Source of the DNA: Verrucomicrobiota bacterium
Lineage (GTDB): Bacteria > Verrucomicrobiota > Verrucomicrobiia > Limisphaerales > J093
Reading direction: 5' to 3'
DNA: 52,219 nt
Assembly (NCBI GenBank): GCA_029556615.1
Contig: JAKQDD010000238.1
Coordinates: 1 to 52,219 of the forward strand
Positions 33,815 through 41,672 of this stretch are shown one piece after another. How positions within the stretch are numbered: position 1 is the first letter of the stretch; the number at the start of each line of letters is the position of its first letter. The position numbers were made by a program, and so were the translations under genes. The notes below the pieces were generated by a model. It did not search any database and was not told the origin of the DNA. It saw only the letters and a list, made by a program, of their open reading frames with translations.

Positions 33815-34471
33815 TCAGGTTTCCGGCGTCGGTTGACCGGCGGCGGCGGGGGGCGCGGCCGGTCCCGCTTTCATGTAGCGGTGGACGAGGAAGTAGTACA
33901 TGAGGCCGAGCACGACGGTGGCGCCGACGACCCACAGCGTGATCCTGTGGAGCTGCCCCTGCATCAGTTGTTCGTCCTTGCCGGCCATGACCCCCACCCA
34001 GCAGAGCACGGCGCACCAGAGGGCCGACCCCACGAGAGTGTAGAGCGAGTACTTGCCGTAGTTCATTCGCACGATGCCGGCCGGGATCCCGATCAAGTGG
34101 CGGACCACCGGCAACAGTCGCGAGAAGAACACGCCCACGGGACCGAAGCGCTTCGCCCAAACTTCCGCGGCCTCGACTTTCTCCGGAGGGATAAGGACGT
34201 AGCGGCCGTACTTGAGGACCAAAGGCCGGCCCGCCAGCCGGGCCGCCCAGTACATGACGGTGGCGCCCAGCCAGGAGCCCAGGGCTCCGGCGATCACGAT
34301 GCCAACCATGCTGAACGTGCCCTTCTGGTGTGCCAGAACGGCCGCAGGGGGAATCACGAACTCGCTCGGCAGCGGCACGATCGAGCTCTCAATCGCCATC
34401 AATAGGGCGATGAGCGGGTAACCGCCCGATTCGAGGGAACCGACATACCAGGTGATGAGATCCTTCAGCAT
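33815..34471 (-). CDS. DedA/VTT-domain membrane protein
   Basis: 218 residues from the ATG at 34471 (MLKDLITWYVG); an earlier ATG only adds eight residues. At least four hydrophobic segments are visible (PLIALLMAIESSIVPLPSEFVIPPAAVLA; VGIVIAGALGSWLGATVMYWAARLAG; LYTLVGSALWCAVLCWVGVMAG; LWVVGATVVLGLMYYFLVHRY). The DedA signatures are the conserved E in ESSIVPLPSEFVIPP and GPVGVFFSRLLPVVRHLIGIPAGIVRM, with the membrane-embedded arginine. These proteins flip or transport lipid carriers such as undecaprenyl phosphate or phosphatidylethanolamine in the inner membrane. The C-terminal tail (AGPAAPPAAAGQPTPET) is disordered. Confidence 0.92.
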   Translation of the reverse strand: MLKDLITWYVGSLESGGYPLIALLMAIESSIVPLPSEFVIPPAAVLAHQKGTFSMVGIVIAGALGSWLGATVMYWAARLAGRPLVLKYGRYVLIPPEKVEAAEVWAKRFGPVGVFFSRLLPVVRHLIGIPAGIVRMNYGKYSLYTLVGSALWCAVLCWVGVMAGKDEQLMQGQLHRITLWVVGATVVLGLMYYFLVHRYMKAGPAAPPAAAGQPTPET

Positions 34472-34644
34472 GCAGCGTCCTGCTTCGTTCGTCATCCTGA
34501 GTGCGCCAGCCCTCTGGCGCCTTCCGGTCTTGTCGCCGTCAGGATGTCGGATTGTGCCTGGGGGCGGCGGCTGTCGTCAATCCAAGCCCCATCGCAGCAG
34601 TCGCCAGCCCCGACACCCCGGCGTCACAGCGCTATGCTCTACGC

Positions 34645-34944
34645 GTGGATGCGGAGGATTCCACGACCGAGGACCGGATCCTGACCGGAATCGCGGAGCG
34701 ACTCTTCTGGTGGATGCCCCCGCAGGAGGCCCTCAAGGATCAGCAGCGCTTCGTGGCCCAGGTCATGGCATTAGGAACCGACCGGGATGTCAAGCGCGTC
34801 GAGGCCCGGCTTGGGTCCGAGGTGTTCGACCTCGTCCTCGACCATCCCCCCGCCGGTCTTTTCTCGCCACGGCGCTGGAATTACTGGCACATTCGCCAGC
34901 ACCGGGGCCCGGTGCCCCCACTGCCCCGGAGGTTTCCGCAATGA
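34645..34944 (+). CDS. Small partner (putative antitoxin) of the AbiEii-like toxin
   Basis: 99 residues from a GTG at 34645. A longer frame from 34501 lacks homology-like sequence, so I prefer the GTG. It is a compact charged protein (RILTGIAERLFWWMPPQEALKDQQRFVAQVMALGTDRDVKRVEARLGSE) ending in an Arg/Pro-rich tail (HPPAGLFSPRRWNYWHIRQ). Genes of this type, with PPxGLFSPRxWxxWH near the end, are commonly found immediately upstream of AbiEii/AbiGii nucleotidyltransferases. The stop TGA overlaps the toxin start in ATGA, so the two are translationally coupled. Function as antitoxin is inferred from context only. Confidence 0.72.
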   Translation: MDAEDSTTEDRILTGIAERLFWWMPPQEALKDQQRFVAQVMALGTDRDVKRVEARLGSEVFDLVLDHPPAGLFSPRRWNYWHIRQHRGPVPPLPRRFPQ

Positions 34945-35561
34945 GCGCCTTCACGCCGCGCCTCGAGGTGCTGTCGGTCAGTCAACGCGACTTGTGGCCA
35001 GGACTCTCCCGAATCCGCGACCGCTTCATTCTGTATGGCGGCACCGCGCTGGCCCTCAGGCTCGGCCACCGGAGTTCCGTCGATTTTGATTTCTTCGCCT
35101 TCCAGCCCTTCGACATCGAGGCCCTGCGCCATTCGGTCTCCTGGATTGGCGTCGCCGAGGTCCTTCAAGCCCAACCCAACACGCTGACCGTCCTGCACCA
35201 AGGTTCGCGGGGACACGTCAGGGTTTCCTTCTTCGGCGGGCTCACCTTCGGCACGATCGCCGCACCTGACTCCACCGCCGACAACGTTTTGCGGGTGGCA
35301 TCCCTGCCCGATCTGTTCGCCACCAAGTTGAACACCATCTACCAGCGGGCGGAGGCGAAGGACTACCTGGATGTACATGCCCTATTGAAAGCCGGTTGTT
35401 CCCTGGCAGATGGGCTCGGTTTCGCCAAACGGGTCTATGGTGAGCACTTCAACACCCTTCTGCCACTCCAGGCCCTCTGCTACTTCGAGGAACCCTCCCT
35501 GCACAACCTCCCGCCCGAGATCAAGTCCGACCTGCTGAATGCCGTCCAATCTGTCCGTTGA
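34941..35561 (+). CDS. AbiEii/AbiGii-family nucleotidyltransferase (putative toxin)
   Basis: 206 residues. The nucleotidyltransferase core is LYGGTALALRLGHRSSVDFDFF: G33-G34-T35 and the metal-binding pair D48 and D50. Later LPDLFATKLNTIYQRAEAKDYLDVHALL (a conserved lysine and aspartate) fits this family. Such enzymes, as in AbiE, act as toxins by transferring nucleotides to RNA and may serve in phage defence or plasmid maintenance. It overlaps the small upstream gene by 4 nt. It lies between palindromic elements B (33685) and C (35576), the latter beginning 14 nt after the stop. Confidence 0.85.
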   Translation: MSAFTPRLEVLSVSQRDLWPGLSRIRDRFILYGGTALALRLGHRSSVDFDFFAFQPFDIEALRHSVSWIGVAEVLQAQPNTLTVLHQGSRGHVRVSFFGGLTFGTIAAPDSTADNVLRVASLPDLFATKLNTIYQRAEAKDYLDVHALLKAGCSLADGLGFAKRVYGEHFNTLLPLQALCYFEEPSLHNLPPEIKSDLLNAVQSVR

Positions 35562-35575
35562 CCGCCGGACGCCCC

Positions 35576-35662
35576 AGAGTCCTCGAAGGCGGGAGCGTGG
35601 GTTGGGAACCGCAGGGACCAAACATGACCTGCTGACCCCATATTCCACAAGTCGAGGACTCT
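35576..35662 (-). repeat. Palindromic element, copy C1
   Basis: 87 bp: AGAGTCCTCGAA at the left, GTCGAGGACTCT at the right (35651-35662); the left end has one mismatch. On the minus strand it reads TTGTGGAATATGGGGTCAGCAGGTCATG, the same interior as copy B. The core is 83 bp. Confidence 0.82.
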
Positions 35663-35711
35663 GGTTTGGCTCCTGCGGTTCCAGGCCTCCCGTCCTTCCA
35701 TCGAGGACTCT
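35663..35711 (+). repeat. Palindromic element, half copy C2, head-to-head with C1
   Basis: 49 bp joined directly to C1: GGTTTGGCTCC, GGTTCCAGGCC, CGTCCTTCCATCGAGGACTCT. This is the 3' half of the element in the opposite orientation, so C1 and C2 make a compound inverted structure. The following bases include TTGCACAGGCCCT, also seen at 27338-27360. Confidence 0.75.
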
Positions 35712-35770
35712 GCATTCGAGGGTTGCACAGGCCCTAAATGACCATGGAAGATCTGACCTGCATCATCAGG

Positions 35771-36130
35771 TCATCCGCGGTAGACGCACCGTGCGGTGCA
35801 GGTTTCGGCGACGACGACTTCCGAGAGGAGGGGGAGGGTGGGCCGGAGGTGGTCCCAGATCCAGTGGGCGATGGACTCGCTGGTCGGGTTCTCGAGCCCA
35901 GGCACCTCGTTGAGGTATCGGTGGTCGAGCTGTTCCCAGAGCGGGTCGAAGCGACGGCTGATTTCCGCGTAGTCCATCAGCCATCCCATTTCGGGATCGC
36001 ACTCGCCGCTGACGACGATCTCGACATGGAAGCTGTGGCCGTGGAGCCGGTGGCACTTATGGTCCCGGGGCAGGCGGGGCAGGCGATGTGCCGCCTCGAA
36101 CTGAAACGTTTTGCGGAGTTCCATCTTCAT
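35771..36130 (-). CDS. queD: 6-carboxy-5,6,7,8-tetrahydropterin synthase (QueD)
   Basis: 119 residues from the ATG at 36130; the longer frame is a low-complexity overlap with the upstream gene. QueD makes 6-carboxytetrahydropterin from dihydroneopterin triphosphate on the queuosine/7-deazaguanine pathway. Zinc ligands are H15 (FEAAHRL), H30 and H32 (CHRLHGHSF), with catalytic C26 beside them; the family pattern ENPTSESIAHWIWDHL holds the conserved glutamate. The end is intact (CTARCVYRG). No other queuosine genes adjoin. It lies 10 nt downstream of the LuxC-like gene on the same strand, so it probably shares that transcript. Confidence 0.93.
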   Translation of the reverse strand: MKMELRKTFQFEAAHRLPRLPRDHKCHRLHGHSFHVEIVVSGECDPEMGWLMDYAEISRRFDPLWEQLDHRYLNEVPGLENPTSESIAHWIWDHLRPTLPLLSEVVVAETCTARCVYRG

Positions 36131-36140
36131 GATCAGAAGT

Positions 36141-37538
36141 TCATTCGTCCTCGGACGGTGTGGGTTCCCAGTCGGTCCAGCGGACGAGATCGCCCAGGCT
36201 GGGCCGGCCGTCATGCCGCCACGCGAGCGGCGGTTGTTGCATCCGTCCCAGCGGACAGACGCGGGGTGCGCCCCAGGTCGAGAACGCCTGGGCGAGGGCG
36301 CGTTCTCGCGCGCCGGCGGCGAGTCCGACGGTGGAGACCTGATGGCGCACGGGGTCGGCTGCCTGCAAAGTTTCCTCGAGGTTGGCAACGGACTTCACAT
36401 AGACGAACCGGTTCAGGCAGGAAACCTGGAACCGGGGGTCTTTCTCGAAGACCACGGTCCAGGCGGTCGATCCGGGGCTGCACCAGAGCTGGGTATCCCG
36501 GCCATGGGCGGCGCGGATCTCGTAGAAGGCGCGGCGTTGGGCGATGATGGCCGCTTCGCCGGGGGGGAGAAGGCGGCGTGGGGCGTTCTGTTCGCAGGCA
36601 TCGAGGGCGGCTGCCAACTCTTCGGCGAAGGCTTCAGGGGGCTGGCGCCCGCCGCTCTCGGCGTAGAGGACATGAGGCGAAAGACAGCCGAGCTGATCCC
36701 AGGCAGCCACATCCCGGGCTGCCGTGGTTGCCGCGTGGTGCAGGTGATGGCTTGTCAGGAGCTCGCGGGCGACGTAGCCGAAACTCAGGCGATGGCCGTA
36801 GCCGAGGAACGTGGTTGGCGGGTGGACATGGCGGCGGAGGGCGGCCAGCGTGGCATCCGATCCCATGGCGCTGACGCAATCGGCCTGGGAGAACAGGGCC
36901 TGTTCCAGGGGTTCGTTTCCTCCTTTCCATTCTGCGATTTCGATGCAGGCACCCAGCTTGGGCTCGATCTCGCGCAGCGAGTGGGCGAGGAGCAGGGGCA
37001 GGAACGCGGTGCCGGTGGCGCACTTGAAGAACTGGGCGGATCGGGTCAACAGGCCAAGGACCAGACTCGCACAGACCGGGTTGGGCAGGCGTCCGGCGGT
37101 GATGTGCGCGAGCAGTTCCGGTCCCCGCGCCATGGCTGCACGGCGGTGGAGGGATTCCGGCTCGGACCGCGTGAGGGCGTCGAGGCGCTCCGGATGGCCC
37201 AGGTCCTGGGCCACGAGGGCCCGAAGTCCTTCCGGGGTGACGGATCCGAAGAGCGCGTCAAGTCCAGCCTCGAGGGTACCCTTCGAGAAACCGGTGGTCC
37301 GGGGGCCCGAGGCCAGGGCCTCCTGGCGGAATGGATTCGAGGGATCCAGCCAGTCGTCGGCCCAGGCGGCGAGGGTATCGATGAGATCCGCCGTTGTTCT
37401 CCCGGCCAGGTATTGTCGGCGGTTACGCTTCAGCGTCACGCAGGCTTCGGTGATGATCGTCGGTGTGACCGCCGCGGCGCCGGTCAGGTCCGCCAGGAAG
37501 TAGTCGGGGAGGTTCACAGGGTGCGGTCCTTGCATCAT
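36141..37538 (-). CDS. luxC: LuxC-like acyl-CoA (fatty acid) reductase
   Basis: 465 residues. LuxC family (related to aldehyde dehydrogenases) reduces acyl groups delivered by LuxE to fatty aldehyde using NADPH. Characteristic stretches are FVYVKSVANL near the C-terminus, the nucleotide-binding region VSAMGSDATLAALRRHV (~222-238) and FLGYGHRLSFGYV. The nucleophile is probably C285 in QLGCLSPHVLYAE, at almost the same residue number as the catalytic Cys286 of Vibrio harveyi LuxC. The ATG overlaps the LuxE stop codon (ATGA, 37535-37538). Length is normal. No luxA/luxB luciferase genes are in the window, so the aldehyde presumably has another use. Confidence 0.9.
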   Translation of the reverse strand: MMQGPHPVNLPDYFLADLTGAAAVTPTIITEACVTLKRNRRQYLAGRTTADLIDTLAAWADDWLDPSNPFRQEALASGPRTTGFSKGTLEAGLDALFGSVTPEGLRALVAQDLGHPERLDALTRSEPESLHRRAAMARGPELLAHITAGRLPNPVCASLVLGLLTRSAQFFKCATGTAFLPLLLAHSLREIEPKLGACIEIAEWKGGNEPLEQALFSQADCVSAMGSDATLAALRRHVHPPTTFLGYGHRLSFGYVARELLTSHHLHHAATTAARDVAAWDQLGCLSPHVLYAESGGRQPPEAFAEELAAALDACEQNAPRRLLPPGEAAIIAQRRAFYEIRAAHGRDTQLWCSPGSTAWTVVFEKDPRFQVSCLNRFVYVKSVANLEETLQAADPVRHQVSTVGLAAGARERALAQAFSTWGAPRVCPLGRMQQPPLAWRHDGRPSLGDLVRWTDWEPTPSEDE

Positions 37539-38725
37539 CCGGCTGCCAGGGAACAGCCTCGCGGTTCCGCCTGGGCAGCGCGGCCCAGGAGCTCGAAGCC
37601 GTCGCCCAGGCGTCGGGCGAGGTCCGCCGTTTGCACCGCGAGCGCCGAGCGGATGTTGGCCAGATCGACCACGCGCAGGCAGCCGATTCCGCCGTCCGGG
37701 ACTTCCGTGCCGGTTTCCGGGGAGATGACCCGTGCCCGGGCCCAGGGGGCGAAGTGGAAGCGCCGGATGGAGTCCTCGACGGAAGGCGGGTTGGCCTGGA
37801 ACAGGAGACGCTGGGATTCGACCAGCCGACCCGGCCTTCCAGAAGTCGAGGACTCGAGCGGCGGCACGGTCAGGTCGTAGGCCTGGGAGCTGAGCTCAGT
37901 CATTCCGTATTCGGCGACGATGTGTGTGGCGGGGAGGGCGAGGGCTGCTTCGAGGCGGCGGTGGAGCTCCTCCCTGGGAATCGACTGGGTGCGTCCCTTG
38001 TAGCCGCCGGTTTCCATCAACCTGGAGCCCGGGGGCAGGGGCAGCGTCCGGCCATCGAGCTCTTCGAGCAGGCGCACGAAAGCGATCGCGGTCCCCAGCA
38101 GCGAGACCGGCTTCGAGTTGTCCGCGGCTCGAGCCAGGGACGCCCTGATCCGCGGCCCATCCCATCGCCAGTCGCCGGTTGCCGTGATTTCACCGAGGAA
38201 GGCCGAGGATGGCGTGCCCCAGGTTCGGATCACGGTGGCGAGCATGTGGACCAGGGACGATTGGGGCGCTTGCTCCGGGGGCGGCGTGAGGCTGAGGATG
38301 GTGTGGGGGCTGGGCATGCCGCCCAGCACCCGGAGAGCGAAGCCGCCCAGCACGGAATCCTCGTACACGCGGAGGGAGTCCCGGCTGTGGAAGTGCCGGC
38401 TGGCGATGAGGCCGGTGGTGCCGCTCGAGTGGAACACGGCGGTCCGTTCTGTCGTCGGGAGGCTGGTGACTTCCCAATCGCGGAACGCTTCGGTGGGTAT
38501 GGCGGGGAGATCCCGCCAATTGCGGAGGCAATCCGGTGTGAGTCGCCGGGCGTCGGCCAGGCGCCGGAGCGGTCCGGTGGCAGGGTACTGAAGGGCGAAG
38601 AGGCCGAGGGCGAGCCGGTTGAACTCCGTTTCGGCAAGGAGCGGGTGCGGTTCCGGGCCACGGTCCGCCCTGATGAGGGGCTCGAGCTCCCCAGCGTAGG
38701 CCGCGAACGAAGCGAATGGTGTCAT
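37535..38725 (-). CDS. luxE: LuxE-like acyl-protein synthetase with an in-frame palindromic-element insert
   Basis: 396 residues from the ATG at 38725 (MTPFASFAAY); the longer frame upstream is meaningless. LuxE activates fatty acids with ATP and carries the acyl group to LuxC. Seen: the adenylation motif VFHSSGTTGLIASRHFHSR (~115), ETGGYKGRTQSIPREEL, HIVAEYGMTELSSQAYDL, WARARVISPETG, and RSALAVQTADL. A conserved Cys near the C-terminus, C391 in EPRGCSL, fits the acyl-accepting cysteine. Residues 291-319 (ESSTSGRPGR to PPSVEDS) are encoded by a full palindromic element (37770-37855) lying in frame between the adenylation loop and the C-terminal part. Confidence 0.9.
   Translation of the reverse strand: MTPFASFAAYAGELEPLIRADRGPEPHPLLAETEFNRLALGLFALQYPATGPLRRLADARRLTPDCLRNWRDLPAIPTEAFRDWEVTSLPTTERTAVFHSSGTTGLIASRHFHSRDSLRVYEDSVLGGFALRVLGGMPSPHTILSLTPPPEQAPQSSLVHMLATVIRTWGTPSSAFLGEITATGDWRWDGPRIRASLARAADNSKPVSLLGTAIAFVRLLEELDGRTLPLPPGSRLMETGGYKGRTQSIPREELHRRLEAALALPATHIVAEYGMTELSSQAYDLTVPPLESSTSGRPGRLVESQRLLFQANPPSVEDSIRRFHFAPWARARVISPETGTEVPDGGIGCLRVVDLANIRSALAVQTADLARRLGDGFELLGRAAQAEPRGCSLAAG
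37770..37855 (-). repeat. Palindromic element inside the LuxE-like coding sequence (copy L)
   Basis: Ends are a perfect 11-bp inverted repeat, GAGTCCTCGAC (37770-37780) and GTCGAGGACTC (37845-37855). The core (37771-37854, 84 bp) aligns to copy A without gaps and to copy D strongly at its 3' half (GTCTCCTGTTCCAGGCC, GCCTTCCGTCGA). It is translated in frame on the minus strand as residues 291-319 and contains no stop codon. Confidence 0.85.
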
Positions 38726-38883
38726 GCGGTTTTGGTTCAGTGGCTGGTTCCACGAGGAACCTACCCCGGCTGGTTTTCCGCCACAGCCGGAAAAGGAGGA
38801 TACCCAGAGCCCGGGCGCGGGCAAGCATGCAATGAGAGATGAAAGGGAGCAGTCCCCGGGGTGGCCGTCGTGCGCGCTGGGGT

Positions 38884-40467
38884 TCAGGCCGGTGCGCCTT
38901 GGGGGTTGGGTTCGGGGTCTTCCTCGGGGAGCGGTTGGCCGCGGGTTTCGGGTGCCCAATAGAGGACGACCAGCCCGATGAGGTAGGCTCCGCAGAGGAT
39001 GAGCGCGGCGCACCGGAAGCCGGAGAGCTCGAACCGGCCGTGGAGTTGCAGGGCGAGCTGGGGGAGGAGCAGCGGGCCGAAGGCGGTCACGTAACGCCCG
39101 ACGTTGTAGCAGAAACTGACGCCGGTGCTTCGGAGGCTTGTCGGGAAGAGCTCGGGGAAGTAGATGGCGAACCCGCCGAAGGGCATGAGGGTGCAGAAGC
39201 CGAGCAGGGGCCAGAGGATCCAGATCTGCCATGCCTCGGAGAACGTGGCGAAGACCAGCGAAGCTCCGGCCATGCCGGCGATCATGGCGATCGCCATGGC
39301 GGGCCGGCGGCCGAGGCGGTTTGCCAGCCAGCTCAGGCAGAGGATGCCGCAGGCTGCCCCCAGCTGCTGGAGGATGAAGGCGTTGCTCTTGAGCGATTTT
39401 TCCTGTTTCAGGTCCAGGGATTTCTCGAGGAGGCCGCGCATGCGGACGCGCTGGTTTTCCGGCGGGAGCTCGGTGCGTGCCTGGGCGGGGTCGAATTGGG
39501 AGCCCGCCGGGACGGTGTACTTGCGCAGGTTGAGATACGCCCGGGATTGGCCCGGGTCGAGACGGCTGACGGCAACGGCGTGTGCTGCCGGATCGGGAGT
39601 CTCGAGCACCTGGATCAGGGCGGTGCGTGTCGATGCCGGGAGGGGCATCAAGGTGGAATCGATGAGCTCCGGGCTCCAGAACGCGACTCCCCAGAGGCCG
39701 AACACGCCGGCGACGGCGAGTCCGACGCCGATGAGCGTGTTACGGCGCCAGCGCGGGGTGCCGAGGAGGAGGCGCAGGCGGCCGGGTCGGGCGGCCTGGG
39801 GATTGGATCGGATGCGGGATCGCCAATCGAGCCACTTCTGAGGCTCGCGGAGGGTGACGAGGGTAATGGCGGCGAGGAGGGCGGGGGCGGTGCCGACCCA
39901 GTAGAGGGCGCGCCAGCCGCCGAGGTCGTCGGTGAAGCGGATCATGACTGCGGCGAGGATGTTGCCGATGGCGGAGAGGGCTTGGAGGCTGCCGAGGGCG
40001 GCGGCCCGGCCGGACTCGGGCATGGCTTCGGCGAGGAGGGCGACGCCGACTGCGAATTCGCCGCCGACGCCGAGCCCGCTGAGGAACCGGAACAGGCTGA
40101 AATCGATCCAACTGCCCGAGAGGGCGCTCAAGCCGGTGAAGAGGGCGTAGACGAAGATGGTGAGGGCCATGGTCTTGGCCCGGCCCCAGAGATCGCCGAT
40201 CACTCCGAAGATGAGTCCGCCCGTGGCCCAGCCCAGGATGAAGGCGGTGGTGGCGTATCCGCCGTAGGTTGTCTGCTGATTCAGGTCGGCGTCCGGAACC
40301 AGGTCGCGGATCGCGATGGACCGCGACATGGTGAAAAGCTGCTGATCGAAGCAGTCGAAGATCCAGCCCAATGAGGCGAGGATGAAGACGGCCCACTGAT
40401 ACCGGTTGAGCGACCTCCACCACGCGCCGGCGGAGCCTGCGGCTTGCAGGGCGGAGGAAGAGCTCAC
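38884..40467 (-). CDS. MFS transporter with a large inter-helix loop
   Basis: 527 residues starting with GTG at 40467. Twelve-helix MFS pattern: motif A GVIGDLWGRAKTMALTIFVYAL; FSLFRFLSGLGVGGEFAVGVALLAEAMP; later WLANRLGRRPAMAIAMIAGMAGASLVFATF and LFPTSLRSTGVSFCYNVGRYV; the last helix is LILCGAYLIGLVVLYWAPETRG. Between helix 7 (GVGLAVAGVFGLWGVAFWSPELI) and the next there is a ~130-residue polar loop, unusual in size. The sequence is of the sugar/acid-H+ symporter type (PETRGQPL ending), but no substrate is assigned. Its start overlaps the NDK stop in GTGA, so the genes are translationally coupled. Confidence 0.9.
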   Translation of the reverse strand: MSSSSALQAAGSAGAWWRSLNRYQWAVFILASLGWIFDCFDQQLFTMSRSIAIRDLVPDADLNQQTTYGGYATTAFILGWATGGLIFGVIGDLWGRAKTMALTIFVYALFTGLSALSGSWIDFSLFRFLSGLGVGGEFAVGVALLAEAMPESGRAAALGSLQALSAIGNILAAVMIRFTDDLGGWRALYWVGTAPALLAAITLVTLREPQKWLDWRSRIRSNPQAARPGRLRLLLGTPRWRRNTLIGVGLAVAGVFGLWGVAFWSPELIDSTLMPLPASTRTALIQVLETPDPAAHAVAVSRLDPGQSRAYLNLRKYTVPAGSQFDPAQARTELPPENQRVRMRGLLEKSLDLKQEKSLKSNAFILQQLGAACGILCLSWLANRLGRRPAMAIAMIAGMAGASLVFATFSEAWQIWILWPLLGFCTLMPFGGFAIYFPELFPTSLRSTGVSFCYNVGRYVTAFGPLLLPQLALQLHGRFELSGFRCAALILCGAYLIGLVVLYWAPETRGQPLPEEDPEPNPQGAPA

Positions 40468-41636
40468 AGGGCCCCGTAGTGCTCCCCGACGATCTGCTTG
40501 AACCGGTTGTCGCCGACGTTCACGATGCGCATCTCACGGCGGGCGTTTTCGGGGGAATCGCTCGCGTGGGCGGCGTTGACCATGATGTTCGACCCGAACT
40601 CGCGCCGGATCGAGCCCGGGGGCGCCTTGGTGGGGTCGGTGGGTCCGAGGACGTCACGGATCTTCGAGACGGCATTGACGCCCTCGTAGACGAGGGCGAT
40701 GCACTTTTCTGTTCCCGGCTGGGTTATGGCTGCCGGCTCGCATTCACTCGGGCTGCGGCCGGACATGAAGCGGACGATATTCTCGAATTGGTTCTCGCCG
40801 AACAGCGGCCCGAGCAGCTCGCCGAGGTTCCGTTCCTCGGAGCTTGGGATGGTGAATCCCAACTCCTTTTCGAGGATCCCCTTGACCCGTGCGGCCACCA
40901 CGTCCTTGAGCTTGGTCCGGAGGATTTCCCGCACCGGCCCGTAGAATTCCATCGCCTGCGCGGTGCTCATGCGGTGGACGGTGATGCCGACGATGAACAG
41001 GCCGGTCCGCGAGAAGAAGTCGATCATGTTGCCCGGGCGGCCCGAGGCGAAGCGGAAGTTGTCGGGCTTGAGGAGGACCAAGGTTCGCTCCGGCTTCTCG
41101 TTGGGGCCGTAAGCGATGACGTCCTCGAGCACGCCGCCGTCGGTGTCGGAGTATCGCGCCAGGAGTTTGAGCTGCGCTTCGGCGTCCTCGGCTGCCGGGG
41201 CACAAAGGACGGCCGGCTCGAAGTAGCGGACGTCGTCGTTGTCATCGAGGATGAAGTCGCCGTACGTGTCGCGGATCGTCTGGCCGCCCCGGCGCTCCCG
41301 TGAGAAGGTCCCGATGACGGCCTGGACGCGCCGCACGGCGTCCTCCCCTCGGAACAGGAGGGCCATCACCCGGCGTCGCCGACCCGACTTCGGCTCAGGC
41401 GCAAGGTTCCGGAGGATGTAATCCCGGGTCAACTCCTGGACGCCACGATCCTGGGGATCGGTGGCGGAGATGACAGTCTCTGCGTACTTCTGGGCGAGCT
41501 CAGTCCCCGGTGCGAACATTCGGGCGCCGGCGAGTTCGACACCTGTGCGGGTGATCAACCGGGCGATGATACCGCCGGTGCGCGACTTATGGAGCGAGTA
41601 GGGGCTGATGAGGGCGTACGCAAGCTGTTGGGGCAT
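40464..41636 (-). CDS. ndk: Nucleoside diphosphate kinase, tandem-domain form
   Basis: 390 residues, more than twice the usual ~140-150. NDK transfers the terminal phosphate between NTPs and NDPs through a phosphohistidine. The C-terminal domain is canonical: RTLVLLKPDNFRFASGRPGNMIDFF, then RREFGSNIMVNAAHASDSPENARREM with the catalytic H357. The N-terminal ~170 residues (LAYALISPYSLHKSRTGGIIARL, then GQTIRDTYGDFILDD) look like a second, decayed NDK domain that lacks the NxxH-ASDS site. The gene is followed by the MFS transporter with a GTGA overlap. The N-terminal copy is probably catalytically dead. Confidence 0.86.
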   Translation of the reverse strand: MPQQLAYALISPYSLHKSRTGGIIARLITRTGVELAGARMFAPGTELAQKYAETVISATDPQDRGVQELTRDYILRNLAPEPKSGRRRRVMALLFRGEDAVRRVQAVIGTFSRERRGGQTIRDTYGDFILDDNDDVRYFEPAVLCAPAAEDAEAQLKLLARYSDTDGGVLEDVIAYGPNEKPERTLVLLKPDNFRFASGRPGNMIDFFSRTGLFIVGITVHRMSTAQAMEFYGPVREILRTKLKDVVAARVKGILEKELGFTIPSSEERNLGELLGPLFGENQFENIVRFMSGRSPSECEPAAITQPGTEKCIALVYEGVNAVSKIRDVLGPTDPTKAPPGSIRREFGSNIMVNAAHASDSPENARREMRIVNVGDNRFKQIVGEHYGAL

Positions 41637-41672
41637 AATCAGTTGAAACGGTTCTCGGATTGGGTCCTGGGG

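Noticed and set aside
35713..35734. Terminator copy like 27338-27360
   Set aside because: Only the right arm TTGCACAGGCCCT is present; the left arm that forms the hairpin is missing.
36141..38725. Bioluminescence operon
   Set aside because: Only the LuxC/LuxE reductase parts are present; no luxA, luxB or regulator in the window, so light production is not supported.
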